The notes under the pieces: generated by a model
Seen by the model: only the letters and a program-made list of their open reading frames with translations
What the model was told of the DNA's origin: nothing
Database searches by the model: none
Part shown: positions 42,451-51,568 of the stretch, piece by piece
Layout of the letters: each line of letters begins with the position of its first letter
Position numbering within the stretch: the first letter of the stretch is position 1
Made by a program: the position numbers and the translations under genes
Assembly: GCA_016709675.1 (NCBI GenBank)
Contig: JADJMH010000005.1
Coordinates: 310,001 to 374,000, forward strand
DNA length: 64,000 bases
Source of the DNA: Candidatus Accumulibacter proximus
GTDB taxonomy: Bacteria; Pseudomonadota; Gammaproteobacteria; Burkholderiales; Rhodocyclaceae
Reading direction: 5' to 3'

Positions 42451-42765
42451 ATGGCAACAAATCCGATGAAAATCCGCGCCACCAACAAGGATGGCATCAC
42501 CGAAGTGAAGGTCCTGGTCAGCCACGAGATGGAAACGGGTCAGCGCAAGGACGCCAGCGGCGCCACCGTGCCGGCCTGGTTCATTACCGAGCTGACCGCC
42601 AAGCATAACGACAGGCTGGTTCTGGCCGGCGAACTGGGGACCGCGGTGTCGAAGAATCCCTATCTGGCATTCCGCTTCAAGGGCGGTGCCAAGGGCGACA
42701 AAATCACCGTTTCCTGGAAGGACAACAAGGGCGAGAGCCGCACCGACGAGGCAGCGATTGCCTGA
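42451..42765 (+). CDS. soxZ: Thiosulfate oxidation carrier complex protein SoxZ
   Basis: A 104-residue beta-sandwich partner of SoxY without its own signal peptide; it is exported with SoxY through Tat. Typical blocks are VLVSHEMETGQRKD near residue 24, and WFITELTAKHNDRLV near residue 44. AAGGAG lies before the ATG. Confidence 0.96.
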   Translation: MATNPMKIRATNKDGITEVKVLVSHEMETGQRKDASGATVPAWFITELTAKHNDRLVLAGELGTAVSKNPYLAFRFKGGAKGDKITVSWKDNKGESRTDEAAIA

Positions 42766-42840
42766 GGCATCAAGGAAAGCATGAAGCGCGGCGGCAAGCC
42801 GGCACAGACCGTCGCCGCCGCCCTTACCGGAGGAGTTGAC

Positions 42841-43656
42841 ATGATTCAAGCGTTGATGCGTACCTTGCTCGGTGTGGTCGTCGCTGGCGCCTGCATCGGC
42901 ACCGTCGCGGCGCAGGACAGCAAGGTGGCCGACGAACTGGCCAAATATCGCGAGGCACTGGCCGATGGCAATCCCGCCGACCTTCTCGAAGTCAAGGGAG
43001 AAGCCCTGTGGGCCGAGAAGCGTGGCCCGCGGAATGCCTCGCTCGAACAATGTGACCTTGGCTTGGGCCCGGGCAAGCTGGAAGGCGCTTACGCCCAGTT
43101 GCCGAGATATTTCGCCGATACCAGGAAGGTAATGGATGTCGAATCCCGCCTGGTGTATTGCATGGTTACCCTGCAGGGCTTCAAGCAGGAGGAGATGACC
43201 CGGCAATGGTTCTCGAAGCCGGGCAAGGAATCCGACATCGAGGCGCTGGTGACCTTCATCGGGGCGAAATCGAATGGCAAGCCAATCAATGTGCCGGCGG
43301 CGCACCCGGAAGAGCAGAGAATGGCGAAGATCGGCGAGTACATCTTCTATCGCCGTTCCGGCCCGCAGGATTTTTCCTGTGCCATCTGTCATGGCCAGGA
43401 CGGCAAGCGCATCCGCCTGCAGGAGCTGGGCAATCTGACGACCAGGGAGGGTGCGGGTACGGCGATGAAAACCTGGCCCTCCTATCGTGTTTCGCAAGGG
43501 GCGGTGTGGACCATGCAGCGCCGGCTGATCGACTGCATGCGCCAGGCGCGCTGGCCTGAACCGAACTATCTGGCCGATTCGATCATCGCCCTGGAGACAT
43601 TCCTGCAAAAGACCGCCACCGGCACCGTCATGGAAACGCCGGGCATAAAGCGCTGA
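42841..43656 (+). CDS. soxA: L-cysteine S-thiosulfotransferase subunit SoxA (monoheme)
   Basis: A 271-residue cytochrome. Signal peptide about 1-24 (ending VAA). One heme motif CAICHG near residue 180 is present, and the catalytic Cys that becomes the persulfide/heme ligand lies in RLIDCMRQARWPE near residue 224. The N-terminal domain keeps two cysteines (EQCDLG, VYCMV) but no heme motif, so this is the single-heme SoxA type. With SoxX it joins thiosulfate to SoxY. Start at ATG 42841 after GGAGGAG. Confidence 0.94.
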   Translation: MIQALMRTLLGVVVAGACIGTVAAQDSKVADELAKYREALADGNPADLLEVKGEALWAEKRGPRNASLEQCDLGLGPGKLEGAYAQLPRYFADTRKVMDVESRLVYCMVTLQGFKQEEMTRQWFSKPGKESDIEALVTFIGAKSNGKPINVPAAHPEEQRMAKIGEYIFYRRSGPQDFSCAICHGQDGKRIRLQELGNLTTREGAGTAMKTWPSYRVSQGAVWTMQRRLIDCMRQARWPEPNYLADSIIALETFLQKTATGTVMETPGIKR

Positions 43657-43668
43657 GAGGGGATTACC

Positions 43669-44319
43669 ATGAAACCGAGATATGCCCTTTTCGGCACTTT
43701 GGCTGCCGTCATTGCGGTACCCAGCCTGGCCCAGACCAAGCCGGTCGAGCCACCGGGCGGCAAGTATGCGAAGGAGGCCGAACAGGTCTTCCGCACCTCC
43801 TTTCGCGTCGACAACCCGAAGTACTGGATGAGCCGCCTCGACCAGGACGAAACCATGCGTCTCTGCGGGCAGTACCGCGATAACCCGCCGCGCAAGATCG
43901 GCGCGCAGCTTGAAAAAGCCAACCAGGCGACGATTCGCTACCCGGTGGAAGGCAAGCTGATCGGTGACTGGAAGGAAGGCGAGAAGCTGGCGGCGGTGGG
44001 TACCGGTGGTCACATTGGCTTCATCCAGCCCGATCCACCGGGTCGCCTGCGCGGGGGCAACTGTTACGCCTGCCACCAGCTGGCGCAGAAGGAAGTGGCC
44101 TACGGCACGATCGGTCCGAGCCTGCAGCACTATGGCAAGACGCGTGGCAATTCGGAGGAGATCGTGAAGTACACCTACGACAAGATCTACAACTCGAACG
44201 CCTTCACCGCATGCACCAATATGCCGCGCTTCGGGCTGCACAGCTGGTTGACGCCGGAGCAGATCACCCACATCGTGGCCTTCCTGCTCGACCCGGAATC
44301 GCCGGTCAACAAGGACTGA
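43669..44319 (+). CDS. soxX: Sulfur oxidation c-type cytochrome SoxX
   Basis: A 216-residue monoheme cytochrome partner of SoxA. Signal peptide about 1-21 (ending SLAQ), heme motif NCYACHQ near residue 124 and distal Met in CTNMPRFG near residue 184. The long N-terminal insert (about 25-110) is usual for the larger SoxX variants. It follows soxA by 12 bases. Confidence 0.94.
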   Translation: MKPRYALFGTLAAVIAVPSLAQTKPVEPPGGKYAKEAEQVFRTSFRVDNPKYWMSRLDQDETMRLCGQYRDNPPRKIGAQLEKANQATIRYPVEGKLIGDWKEGEKLAAVGTGGHIGFIQPDPPGRLRGGNCYACHQLAQKEVAYGTIGPSLQHYGKTRGNSEEIVKYTYDKIYNSNAFTACTNMPRFGLHSWLTPEQITHIVAFLLDPESPVNKD

Positions 44320-44373
44320 AGTGGGCTGAATATCCCGGCCGGAGCCGGTCGAGGCCGTTATCAAGGACAAACA

Positions 44374-46098
44374 ATGAGCATGAATCGTCGTGAGTTTCTC
44401 CAGGTGCTGGCGGTGGCATCGGCTGGCGGCATGGCACTGCACAGCGAACTGGCACTGGCCGAACAGGCTGCCGCCAAAATCTATGAGCTGCCCCGCTACG
44501 GCAACGTCAGCCTGCTCCACATCACGGACTGCCATGCGCAGTTGCTGCCGATCTACTTCCGGGAGCCGAACGTCAACCTCGGTTTCGGCGACCAGTTCGG
44601 CAAGGTGCCGCATCTGGTCGGCGAGGCGCTCCTCAGGCATTTCGCCATTAAGCCGGATACCCTCGACGCTCACGCTTTCACATACCTGAATTTTGACAAG
44701 GCGGCACAGACTTACGGCAAGGTCGGCGGCTTCGCACACCTTGCGACCCTGGTCAAGCGCATCAAGTCCAGCCGCCCCGGCGCACTATTGCTCGACGGCG
44801 GCGATACCTGGCAGGGGTCGGGCACCGCGCTGTGGACCAACGCGCAGGACATGGTCGACGCCTGCAAGGCCCTTGGCGTTGACATCATGACCCTCCACTG
44901 GGAAGCGACCTATGGCGAAGCGCGCGTCAAGGAAGTCGAGGAAAAGGACTTCGCTGGCAAGATCGACATCGTCGCTCAGAACATCAAGACCACCGATTTC
45001 GGTGACCCGGTGTTCAAGGCCTACGTGATCAGGAACATCAATGGCGTGCCGGTGGCGATCATCGGCCAGGCCTTTCCGTATACGCCGATTGCCAACCCGC
45101 GCTGGCAGGTACCGAACTGGAGCTATGGCATCCAGGAAGAGAGCATGCAGAAGACGGTCGAGGAGGCCCGTGCAGCCGGTGCGCAGGTGGTCGTCGTCCT
45201 CTCCCACAACGGCATGGATGTCGATCTCAAGATGGCCAGTCGCGTGCGTGGCATCGACGCCATCATGGGCGGCCACACGCACGATGGCGTGCCGGCACCG
45301 GTGGTGGTTAAGAACGGCGGCGGCCAGACGCTGGTCACCAATGCCGGTTCCAACGGCAAGTTCCTCGGCGTGCTCGATTTCGACGTCCGCAACGGCAAGG
45401 TTGCCGATTTTCGCTACAAGCTGCTGCCGGTCTTCGCCCGGCTCCTGCCCGCCGACCAGGAAATGCAGGCGCTGGTCGACAAGGCGCGCGCGCCCCACCT
45501 GGCCAAGCTCAACGAAAAACTTGCGGTCACCGAAGGCCTGCTCTATCGCCGCGGAAATTTCAATGGCACCTTCGATCAGCTCATTCTCGACGCCTTGATC
45601 AAGGTCAAGGATGCCGAAATCGCCTTCTCGCCAGGTTTCCGCTGGGGCACCTCGCTGCTGCCTGGCCAGCCGATCCTGATGGAGCACCTGCTCGATCAGA
45701 CTGCGATTACCTACCCATGGACGACGGTCACCAACATGAGCGGCGAAATGATCAAGACCGTGCTGGAAGATGTCTGTGACAACCTGTTCAACGCTGACCC
45801 TTACTACCAACAGGGTGGCGACATGGTGCGGGTGGGCGGCCTGCAATACACCTGTGAGCCGACCGCCAGGATGGGCAGCCGCATCCACGACATGATGTTG
45901 AAAGGAAGGCCCATCGATCCGAAGAAGACATACAAGGTCGCCGGCTGGGCACCCGTGTCGGAAGAAGCGAAGAATGCCGGCGAGCCGGTGTGGGAGGTCG
46001 TGGCGAGCTACCTGCGCGACCTCAAGACGGTCCAGCCGGTGCGACTGAACCTGCCGACGCTGAAGGGGGTTGGCAAGAATCCGGGGATGTCCGCATGA
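44374..46098 (+). CDS. soxB: Thiosulfohydrolase SoxB
   Basis: A 574-residue dimanganese hydrolase related to 5'-nucleotidase, which releases sulfate from SoxY-bound sulfonate groups. A Tat signal (NRREFLQVLAVASAGGMAL) is followed by the metal motifs LHITDCHAQLLP near residue 50, LLDGGDTWQGSGTAL near residue 138 and VVLSHNGMDVDLK near residue 272, with GGHTHD near residue 298. AAGGA lies upstream. The stop overlaps the next gene by four bases. Confidence 0.96.
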   Translation: MSMNRREFLQVLAVASAGGMALHSELALAEQAAAKIYELPRYGNVSLLHITDCHAQLLPIYFREPNVNLGFGDQFGKVPHLVGEALLRHFAIKPDTLDAHAFTYLNFDKAAQTYGKVGGFAHLATLVKRIKSSRPGALLLDGGDTWQGSGTALWTNAQDMVDACKALGVDIMTLHWEATYGEARVKEVEEKDFAGKIDIVAQNIKTTDFGDPVFKAYVIRNINGVPVAIIGQAFPYTPIANPRWQVPNWSYGIQEESMQKTVEEARAAGAQVVVVLSHNGMDVDLKMASRVRGIDAIMGGHTHDGVPAPVVVKNGGGQTLVTNAGSNGKFLGVLDFDVRNGKVADFRYKLLPVFARLLPADQEMQALVDKARAPHLAKLNEKLAVTEGLLYRRGNFNGTFDQLILDALIKVKDAEIAFSPGFRWGTSLLPGQPILMEHLLDQTAITYPWTTVTNMSGEMIKTVLEDVCDNLFNADPYYQQGGDMVRVGGLQYTCEPTARMGSRIHDMMLKGRPIDPKKTYKVAGWAPVSEEAKNAGEPVWEVVASYLRDLKTVQPVRLNLPTLKGVGKNPGMSA

Positions 46099-46724
46099 AG
46101 CCGGTCATACGCAAGCGATTGCTGGCGGCTGTCGTGCTTGCCTGCTCGTTGAGCTTTTCGTTGCCAGCATTCGCGGCCGACTGGGCATCCGGCAGCACCG
46201 ATTGGCACAAACTGCCTGAAATCAAGCGCACCAGAATGGCGCTCTACCTGACGCCACAGCAGGCTTATGAGATAAAGAAGAAGGATCCGAAGGGCGTCGC
46301 CTTCTTTGATATTCGCACCCGGGCCGAGGCTGTCTATGTCGGGATGCCGACCGACGTCGATGCCCTGGTCCCCTACGTCGAACATCAGGAAATGATGACC
46401 GACTGGGACGAAAAGCGCCACATGTACAAGCTCGAACCAAACCAGGACTTCATTCCGGAGCTGGAGCGCCGTCTCAAGGAGAAGGGGCTGACCAGGAACT
46501 CGCCGATCATCCTGATCTGCCGTTCCGGCGACCGCAGTTCAAAGGCCGCCGATCGCCTGCAGGACGCTGGCTACACGAAAGTGTATTCGGTGGCCGAGGG
46601 CGTCGAAGGAGACACCGCCAAGGGCGGCCCGACTGACGGGCAACGTGTGGTCAACGGCTGGAAAAACGCCCAGTTGCCCTGGACCTACAAGCTGGACAAG
46701 GCAAAGATGTACTTTCCTCTTTGA
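46095..46724 (+). CDS. Periplasmic rhodanese-like protein of the sox operon
   Basis: A 209-residue rhodanese with a signal peptide (about 1-27, ending AFAAD). The active-site loop is LICRSGDRSS near residue 146, with FFDIRTRAEAVYVG near residue 73. It overlaps soxB by four bases (ATGA), so it is translated with the sox operon. A role in passing or trapping sulfane sulfur during thiosulfate oxidation is plausible; the exact acceptor is unknown. Confidence 0.85.
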   Translation: MKPVIRKRLLAAVVLACSLSFSLPAFAADWASGSTDWHKLPEIKRTRMALYLTPQQAYEIKKKDPKGVAFFDIRTRAEAVYVGMPTDVDALVPYVEHQEMMTDWDEKRHMYKLEPNQDFIPELERRLKEKGLTRNSPIILICRSGDRSSKAADRLQDAGYTKVYSVAEGVEGDTAKGGPTDGQRVVNGWKNAQLPWTYKLDKAKMYFPL

Positions 46725-46735
46725 CGGAGCCCGCA

Positions 46736-47329
46736 ATGAACCTACTGACTATTGGACCTGCCATGAAACTCCCGCTTACCCTGATCCTATTGACCGCTAC
46801 CCTGCACGCCGGTGCGCAGGACGTCGGTGCCCTGACGGCCGAAACGAAGAAGACGGTGCTGCCGGTCGTTCCCAAAGTCGTGAACGCGATGCAGGAAGCA
46901 GTCGCTGAAAAAGGCGTCGCCGGCGCGATTCCCGTCTGCAAGGACCAGGCGCCGAGGCTGATCAAGGAGGTCCGCGACAGCACCGGCTGGTCGATCCGCC
47001 GCGTCAGCCTGAAGCCCCGCAATCCCGAACGGGGTACGCCGGACATCTGGGAAGTTCGGACGCTCGCCGACTTCAACATTCGCGCGGCCGCCGGCGAAAA
47101 GCCGGAAGTCCTGGAGCGGAGCGAAATCGTCAGCGAAAACGGCAAGCAGGTTTTCCGTTACATGAAGGCGCTGCCGGTTGCCGATGTCTGCCTCAAGTGC
47201 CATGGCCCGGCGGAGAGTCTGGATGCCGGCCTGAAGGCGAAGCTGGTCGAAAGCTACCCGCACGATCAGGCCACCGGCTATGCCAAGGGTCAGATTCGCG
47301 GCGCGCTGACCGTCATCCGGCCACTGTGA
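46736..47329 (+). CDS. DUF3365 (Tll0287-like) heme-binding protein
   Basis: A 197-residue periplasmic protein. A signal peptide ends near the AGAQ of the first 30 residues; ATG 46736 has GGAG upstream, ATG 46763 (MKLPLTLILL) is the shorter alternative. The DUF3365 domain covers most of the rest, with RRVSLKPRNPERGTPD typical of the family and one heme c motif CLKCHG near residue 152. It is the last gene of the sox operon, 11 bases after the rhodanese. Tll0287-like domains bind heme and may sense ligands or redox state; the function here is not known. Confidence 0.8.
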   Translation: MNLLTIGPAMKLPLTLILLTATLHAGAQDVGALTAETKKTVLPVVPKVVNAMQEAVAEKGVAGAIPVCKDQAPRLIKEVRDSTGWSIRRVSLKPRNPERGTPDIWEVRTLADFNIRAAAGEKPEVLERSEIVSENGKQVFRYMKALPVADVCLKCHGPAESLDAGLKAKLVESYPHDQATGYAKGQIRGALTVIRPL

Positions 47330-47974
47330 GATTTTGGGGACGATATTTTGGGGACAGTAACATAATTGCCCGATCCGGCACCAAGCAGGCGAATCTCCAA
47401 GCCGTCAAGATCGCCTACTGATCGCCACTCCCGAGCGATGCCTTGGGCTTTGCTGGCCCAGGAGCAAGAGCGCGGCGCACGTTCCTGCGCCCGACGGTGA
47501 AATACCCGCAACTCGCCACCGCCCCACAAGCCGAACACAAATTTCCTGACTCACCTGGCCCACCAATCAGCGATTCGGGACATGACGGCGGTCGTTCAGC
47601 GGCATCTCCATATCAGAACATCGCCGGACACGATACGCTTGGCACCTGACCTCGTCCTGTGCCATGATAAATAGAGCCTGACTGATTGGCAGCTTCTTCA
47701 GGCTTGATTCACGGCCGGCCGGCCGTGCGCTGCGCGGCGGTATTCAGTTCAGCTCATACCACCGGCTACCGCCGGGCTGATCACAGTCGCCGTACCGAAC
47801 CACATCCGACGTCTTGGCCAAGGTAGTCATTGCGAGGGCAAGCAACATGACAGACGGCTGCATGCACGATGATCGACGCCAGACCGGCGCATGCCAAGCG
47901 AAGTACCAGGCAAACCTGCAGCAGTCCCGGCCGTCGCGCGTCGCGGCAGCCGACGCGGCTATCGAGGCAGGCTG
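47330..47974. other. Intergenic region between sox operon and injection-system cluster
   Basis: 645 bases without a supported gene. At its left end is a direct repeat ATTTTGGGGAC (47331-47341 and 47344-47354) followed by AGTAACATAATT; such a block often borders REP-associated transposase genes, and this may be a relic of one. A perfect 18-bp palindrome lies at 47710-47727. No clear promoter for the following operon was recognised. Confidence 0.5.
47710..47727. repeat. Perfect 18-bp GC palindrome
   Basis: CACGGCCGGCCGGCCGTG, its own reverse complement, 248 bases before the first injection-system gene. It could be an operator or a hairpin; no T-tract follows. Confidence 0.6.
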
Positions 47975-48577
47975 ATGGCGACTCACCGGGCGATCCTGGG
48001 GGTGCTGCAGGCCTTGAAGGAGCGACTCGACTTGCGCCTGCCGGCGCTCGTCGGCGGCAGCCCGAAATCCGTCATCCTCGGTTCGCAGGCGCTGACAACG
48101 GCACCTACTGGGGAAAACCTGGGGATTTACCTGCATCGAATGGCGGTCGATCCGTTTGCGCGCAACCGCTACCTGGCGCCGACCGACAACCACCGCCAGC
48201 GGCGCCCCGAGCTGCCGGTCAACCTGCACATTCTGCTCATTGGCTGGAGCACGAAGAACGACAGCGAGATCAGCTACCTGGCGGCCGCCATGCAGATCAT
48301 CGGTAGCGCGCTGACGCTCGACGTGTCGCACCTTGGCACCGCCGACAGTGGCTGGGACGAGCGCGAAGTCGTGCAGGTTCTGCCCGAGGAGATGAGCACC
48401 GAGGATCTGATGCGCTTGTGGGACAGCCTGCCGGGCGATTACCGGCTCTCCAGCCCCTACCTGATCAAGACGGTTCGCCTGGCGCCCGACGAGGAGCGCG
48501 CAGAGGCGCCGCTGGTGCGCACGATCGTCCTGCCGACCGGTACGACCGGCCAGCCGCGCGTGGAGGGTAAGGAATGA
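47975..48577 (+). CDS. DUF4255 protein (Pvc16/Afp16 tail-terminator homologue)
   Basis: A 200-residue protein of the DUF4255 family. It shows the family pattern: an N-terminal helix (AILGVLQALKERLD), NLGIYLHRMAVDPFARN near residue 48, LPVNLHILLIGWST near residue 79 and a C-terminal beta region (SSPYLIKTVRLAP). In Afp/PVC particles the homologue caps the sheath-tube end and ends tail growth. It is the first gene of the injection-system operon in the window. Start set at ATG 47975. It overlaps the next gene by four bases. Confidence 0.82.
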   Translation: MATHRAILGVLQALKERLDLRLPALVGGSPKSVILGSQALTTAPTGENLGIYLHRMAVDPFARNRYLAPTDNHRQRRPELPVNLHILLIGWSTKNDSEISYLAAAMQIIGSALTLDVSHLGTADSGWDEREVVQVLPEEMSTEDLMRLWDSLPGDYRLSSPYLIKTVRLAPDEERAEAPLVRTIVLPTGTTGQPRVEGKE

Positions 48578-49359
48578 TCCTCGAAACGCTGTTCACGCAC
48601 GGCAGCGACTACATCGAATGGTACGAGGCTTCCGGCAATGCCGGCACAGCCTTGCGGCGCGTCGCGCCGGGCCGGCTGCAGATCGCGCTGTCGCGCGCGC
48701 CGCGCGACCTGCAGCTCGTGCACAAGGCGACGGCGACGGCGCTCTGGCGCAAGCGCCCGCCGGAACTGTCCGGACTGGTCGTCGGCCGGGCCGGCGAGGC
48801 CGACCTGCTGCCGCCGGCGCAAACGGCCTACGCGCTTGAAGGCGAAATCAGCGACCCGTCCGGCGCCTATCTGCCGCGCCGCTTCAGTCTCGCCTGTGGC
48901 GCCATCATCGGGCACCGGATCGGCCTCTACCGCTCGCCGCTCGGCTCGCGCTACGGCCGCGCCGGCGGGTTGTTTGGGCGCATCCGCCTGGCTGGCAAGG
49001 CGGCGGCCTGGTCGCTGGTCGTCGCGCGCGTCACGCCGCCTCTGGGAGCAGTGCTCGAGTTCACGGCGCAGGCGGATGCCAGCGGTGAATTCATCCTGCC
49101 ACTCGACCGTCTACCGGCGATCGGCGTCGACGCGCTGGTCAAGACCTATCCGGCGACGCTGCGCATTCTCGCGTCACCGCTCGCCGTGCCCGAGCAGCCC
49201 TTTGATCCCGACGACCTCGCGGCGCATCAGGTCGCCGTCGGCGAGGATGCGGCGCACGCCGTTCAGTTTTCCCCCGAGTTATCATTCGCCGTCACGCCGG
49301 GGTCCGTCAGCCGAATCACCAGCCCAGGACAAACTTTGTTGCTCCTGAAACCGAATTAA
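48574..49359 (+). CDS. Unknown injection-system-associated protein
   Basis: A 261-residue protein, overlapping the DUF4255 gene by four bases and followed by the sheath gene after 18 bases. It has no signal peptide or membrane segment. The middle (about 85-190) reads like a beta-rich carboxypeptidase-regulatory or Ig-like domain (LEGEISDPSGAYLPRRFSL, LPLDRLPAIGVDALV). I do not recognise the family. Position between tail terminator and sheath suggests a structural or assembly role. Weak alternative: a surface decoration protein. Confidence 0.6.
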   Translation: MILETLFTHGSDYIEWYEASGNAGTALRRVAPGRLQIALSRAPRDLQLVHKATATALWRKRPPELSGLVVGRAGEADLLPPAQTAYALEGEISDPSGAYLPRRFSLACGAIIGHRIGLYRSPLGSRYGRAGGLFGRIRLAGKAAAWSLVVARVTPPLGAVLEFTAQADASGEFILPLDRLPAIGVDALVKTYPATLRILASPLAVPEQPFDPDDLAAHQVAVGEDAAHAVQFSPELSFAVTPGSVSRITSPGQTLLLLKPN

Positions 49360-49377
49360 CCAGGAAGGAGATCGAAC

Positions 49378-51549
49378 ATGCCAGAGTATCTCGCGCCAGG
49401 CGTCTTCATCGAGGAGACGAGCTTTCGCCAGAAATCCATCGAGGGCGTCGGCACGAGCGTCGCTGCGCTCGTCGGCCCGACGCGCTGCGGACCGCTGCGC
49501 GGCACGCCGGAAGCGTTGACCAGCTTCGCCGAGTTCGAGCGGGTTTACGGCGACGCGTCGGATCTCACGCTGCGTGGAACTGCCGAACTCAATTTCACTT
49601 CGCACGCAGCCCGCGCCTTCTTCGACAACGGCGGCAAGCAGCTCTTCGTTGCCCGCGTGGTACAGGGCGTCAACAGCACGAACGCCGACGGCAGCGGCGG
49701 TTCTGCGATCGCCGCCAGTGTCGCCGACGCGGCCGCCAACGTCACCTTCAAGGCACGCTCTCCGGGCACGCAGGGCAACTACACGCTGGAAATCGTCTGG
49801 CGCGACGGCGAGAACCTGCTGAAGAGCGAGCAGCCGAAGGTCGCCGCGGCCGACAAGTTCTACTACCTTGAGGCGAGCGGCGTTGGCGAAGCGGCCAAGG
49901 TCACCGGCGCGATTGCAGCCGACAGGTTCCCGGTTGACCTCCAGGCGATCGTCCGTCTCGACGGCAACCATCTGCGCATCGATGCGGCGCGCGCCGTGAT
50001 CACCTCGAAAGCCGACCCGGCCAATCCGGCCGCGGTGGGTGCCAACCAGATTACGGTACTGGACCCGAGCAAACTGCCGGCAAATGCCCGGCTGGCGCGT
50101 TTCTACGCCCGCCAGCCGACCTCCGGCGGCCTGAGCAACGGCACGGCGGCCGTCCTCACGCTGAAGAAACCGGCCGATTTGTCGGCGTTCACCAAGGGCG
50201 ATCACTGGGGCAACCTGCTGGTTCTGCGCGGCACGCTCGATGCCACCGGCGAAGTGCTGACGATCAAGGCCGACGCGCACCTCAACCCGGGCGTCGCCGC
50301 CGACCTGACGCTGCCGCTGGCCGCGCTGGCGAGCGTTCCCGACGCCGCGTCGGCGGTCGTCGCGCTGCGCAACTTCGACCTTGAAGTGCGTAACGGCGGC
50401 CCGGAAGGCGAAGTGATCTACGTCTATGGCAACGTCAGCACGTCACCCGATGGCGACCGCAGTCTCGCCAGGGTGCTGCCGCAAACGCCGCAGCGCAAGC
50501 AGGAGGCGCTGATTTCGCCGCTCGCCTGCACCCTGAAAGCCGGCGTCACCGGCGCCCAGGTGCTCGCCGCGCTCTACTCGCTGTTCGATGGCCCGGCGCT
50601 GTCGCCGGGGGTGAACAGCCTGCAGGATCCGCGTTACCTGATCAAGCTCGGCGGCGGCAGCGACGGTGGCGTCCCGGCGGCGATCGATTACGCAGGTGAG
50701 AGCGACGAAGTCAAGGGCAGCACCGGACTGGCCGCGCTCGAGGCGGTCGAGGACGTGTCGATCGTCATGGTGCCGGCTGCGGCGGCGCACGCCGAGACGC
50801 ACAGCGCCGTGCTCATGGAAATGCTCAAGCACTGCCGCCGCATGCGCTATCGGGTCGGCATCGTCGACAGCCGCGAAGGAATGAGCCTCGGGGAGGTGCG
50901 CAGCTTCCGCAACGATTTCGACGACAGCCGCCTGGCGCTCTATCACCCCTGGGTGGTGATCAGCGATCCGACCGGCCAGCGGCGCGAGATCACCGTTCCG
51001 CCGGCCGGTTTCCTGGCCGGCGTTTACGCGCGCACCGACGTCGACCGCGGCGTACACAAGGCGCCGGCAAACGAGGTCGTTCTCGGCGCGTTGCGCTTCG
51101 AGCAGGACATCAACCAGTTCCAGCAGGAACTGCTCAACCCGAACGGCATCAACTGCCTGCGCTCGTTCGCCGGCCGCGGGCACCGCGTCTGGGGTGGGCG
51201 GACGCTGGCCAGCGACCCGGAATGGAAGTATCTCAACGTCCGCCGCTACTTCCTCTACCTCGAACGTTCGATCGAGAAGTCGACCCAGTGGGCGGTCTTC
51301 GAGCCGAACGGCGAAGCGTTGTGGGCGAACATCCGCAGCACGGTCGCCGACTTCCTGTTCAACGAGTGGAAAAACGGGCGACTGCTTGGCGGTGCCCCGA
51401 AAGACGCGTATTTCGTCCGCTGCGACCGCTCGACGATGACGCAGAACGACCTCGACAACGGCCGTCTCGTCTGCGTCGTCGGCGTTGCGCCGCTGCGCCC
51501 CGCCGAGTTCGTGATTTTCCGCATCGGTCAAAAAACGGCCGACGCCTGA
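49378..51549 (+). CDS. Contractile tail sheath protein (Pvc2-4/gp18-like)
   Basis: A 723-residue sheath protein. The N-terminus (YLAPGVFIEETSFRQKSIEGV, then TSVAALVGPTRCGP) is the sheath family handshake region; FFDNGGKQLFVARV follows near residue 83. The C-terminal domain contains DPEWKYLNVRRYFLYLERSI near residue 610 and FEPNGEALWANIRST near residue 640, the most conserved part of phage and CIS sheaths, and ends in the canonical VGVAPLRPAEFVIFRI. The centre (about 100-330) has an inserted beta-rich surface domain. GAAGGAG lies before the ATG. Confidence 0.95.
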   Translation: MPEYLAPGVFIEETSFRQKSIEGVGTSVAALVGPTRCGPLRGTPEALTSFAEFERVYGDASDLTLRGTAELNFTSHAARAFFDNGGKQLFVARVVQGVNSTNADGSGGSAIAASVADAAANVTFKARSPGTQGNYTLEIVWRDGENLLKSEQPKVAAADKFYYLEASGVGEAAKVTGAIAADRFPVDLQAIVRLDGNHLRIDAARAVITSKADPANPAAVGANQITVLDPSKLPANARLARFYARQPTSGGLSNGTAAVLTLKKPADLSAFTKGDHWGNLLVLRGTLDATGEVLTIKADAHLNPGVAADLTLPLAALASVPDAASAVVALRNFDLEVRNGGPEGEVIYVYGNVSTSPDGDRSLARVLPQTPQRKQEALISPLACTLKAGVTGAQVLAALYSLFDGPALSPGVNSLQDPRYLIKLGGGSDGGVPAAIDYAGESDEVKGSTGLAALEAVEDVSIVMVPAAAAHAETHSAVLMEMLKHCRRMRYRVGIVDSREGMSLGEVRSFRNDFDDSRLALYHPWVVISDPTGQRREITVPPAGFLAGVYARTDVDRGVHKAPANEVVLGALRFEQDINQFQQELLNPNGINCLRSFAGRGHRVWGGRTLASDPEWKYLNVRRYFLYLERSIEKSTQWAVFEPNGEALWANIRSTVADFLFNEWKNGRLLGGAPKDAYFVRCDRSTMTQNDLDNGRLVCVVGVAPLRPAEFVIFRIGQKTADA

Positions 51550-51568
51550 TTCCCTGGAGACCTGAGCC

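Noticed and set aside
42349..44739. 796-codon open frame on the minus strand opposite soxZ, soxA and soxX
   Set aside because: The plus strand carries clear sox genes with ribosome sites; long antisense frames are expected in GC-rich DNA and this one has no recognisable domains.
47443..47649. Short plus-strand frame in the sox-CIS spacer
   Set aside because: No ribosome site, no conserved motif; likely part of the degenerate element.
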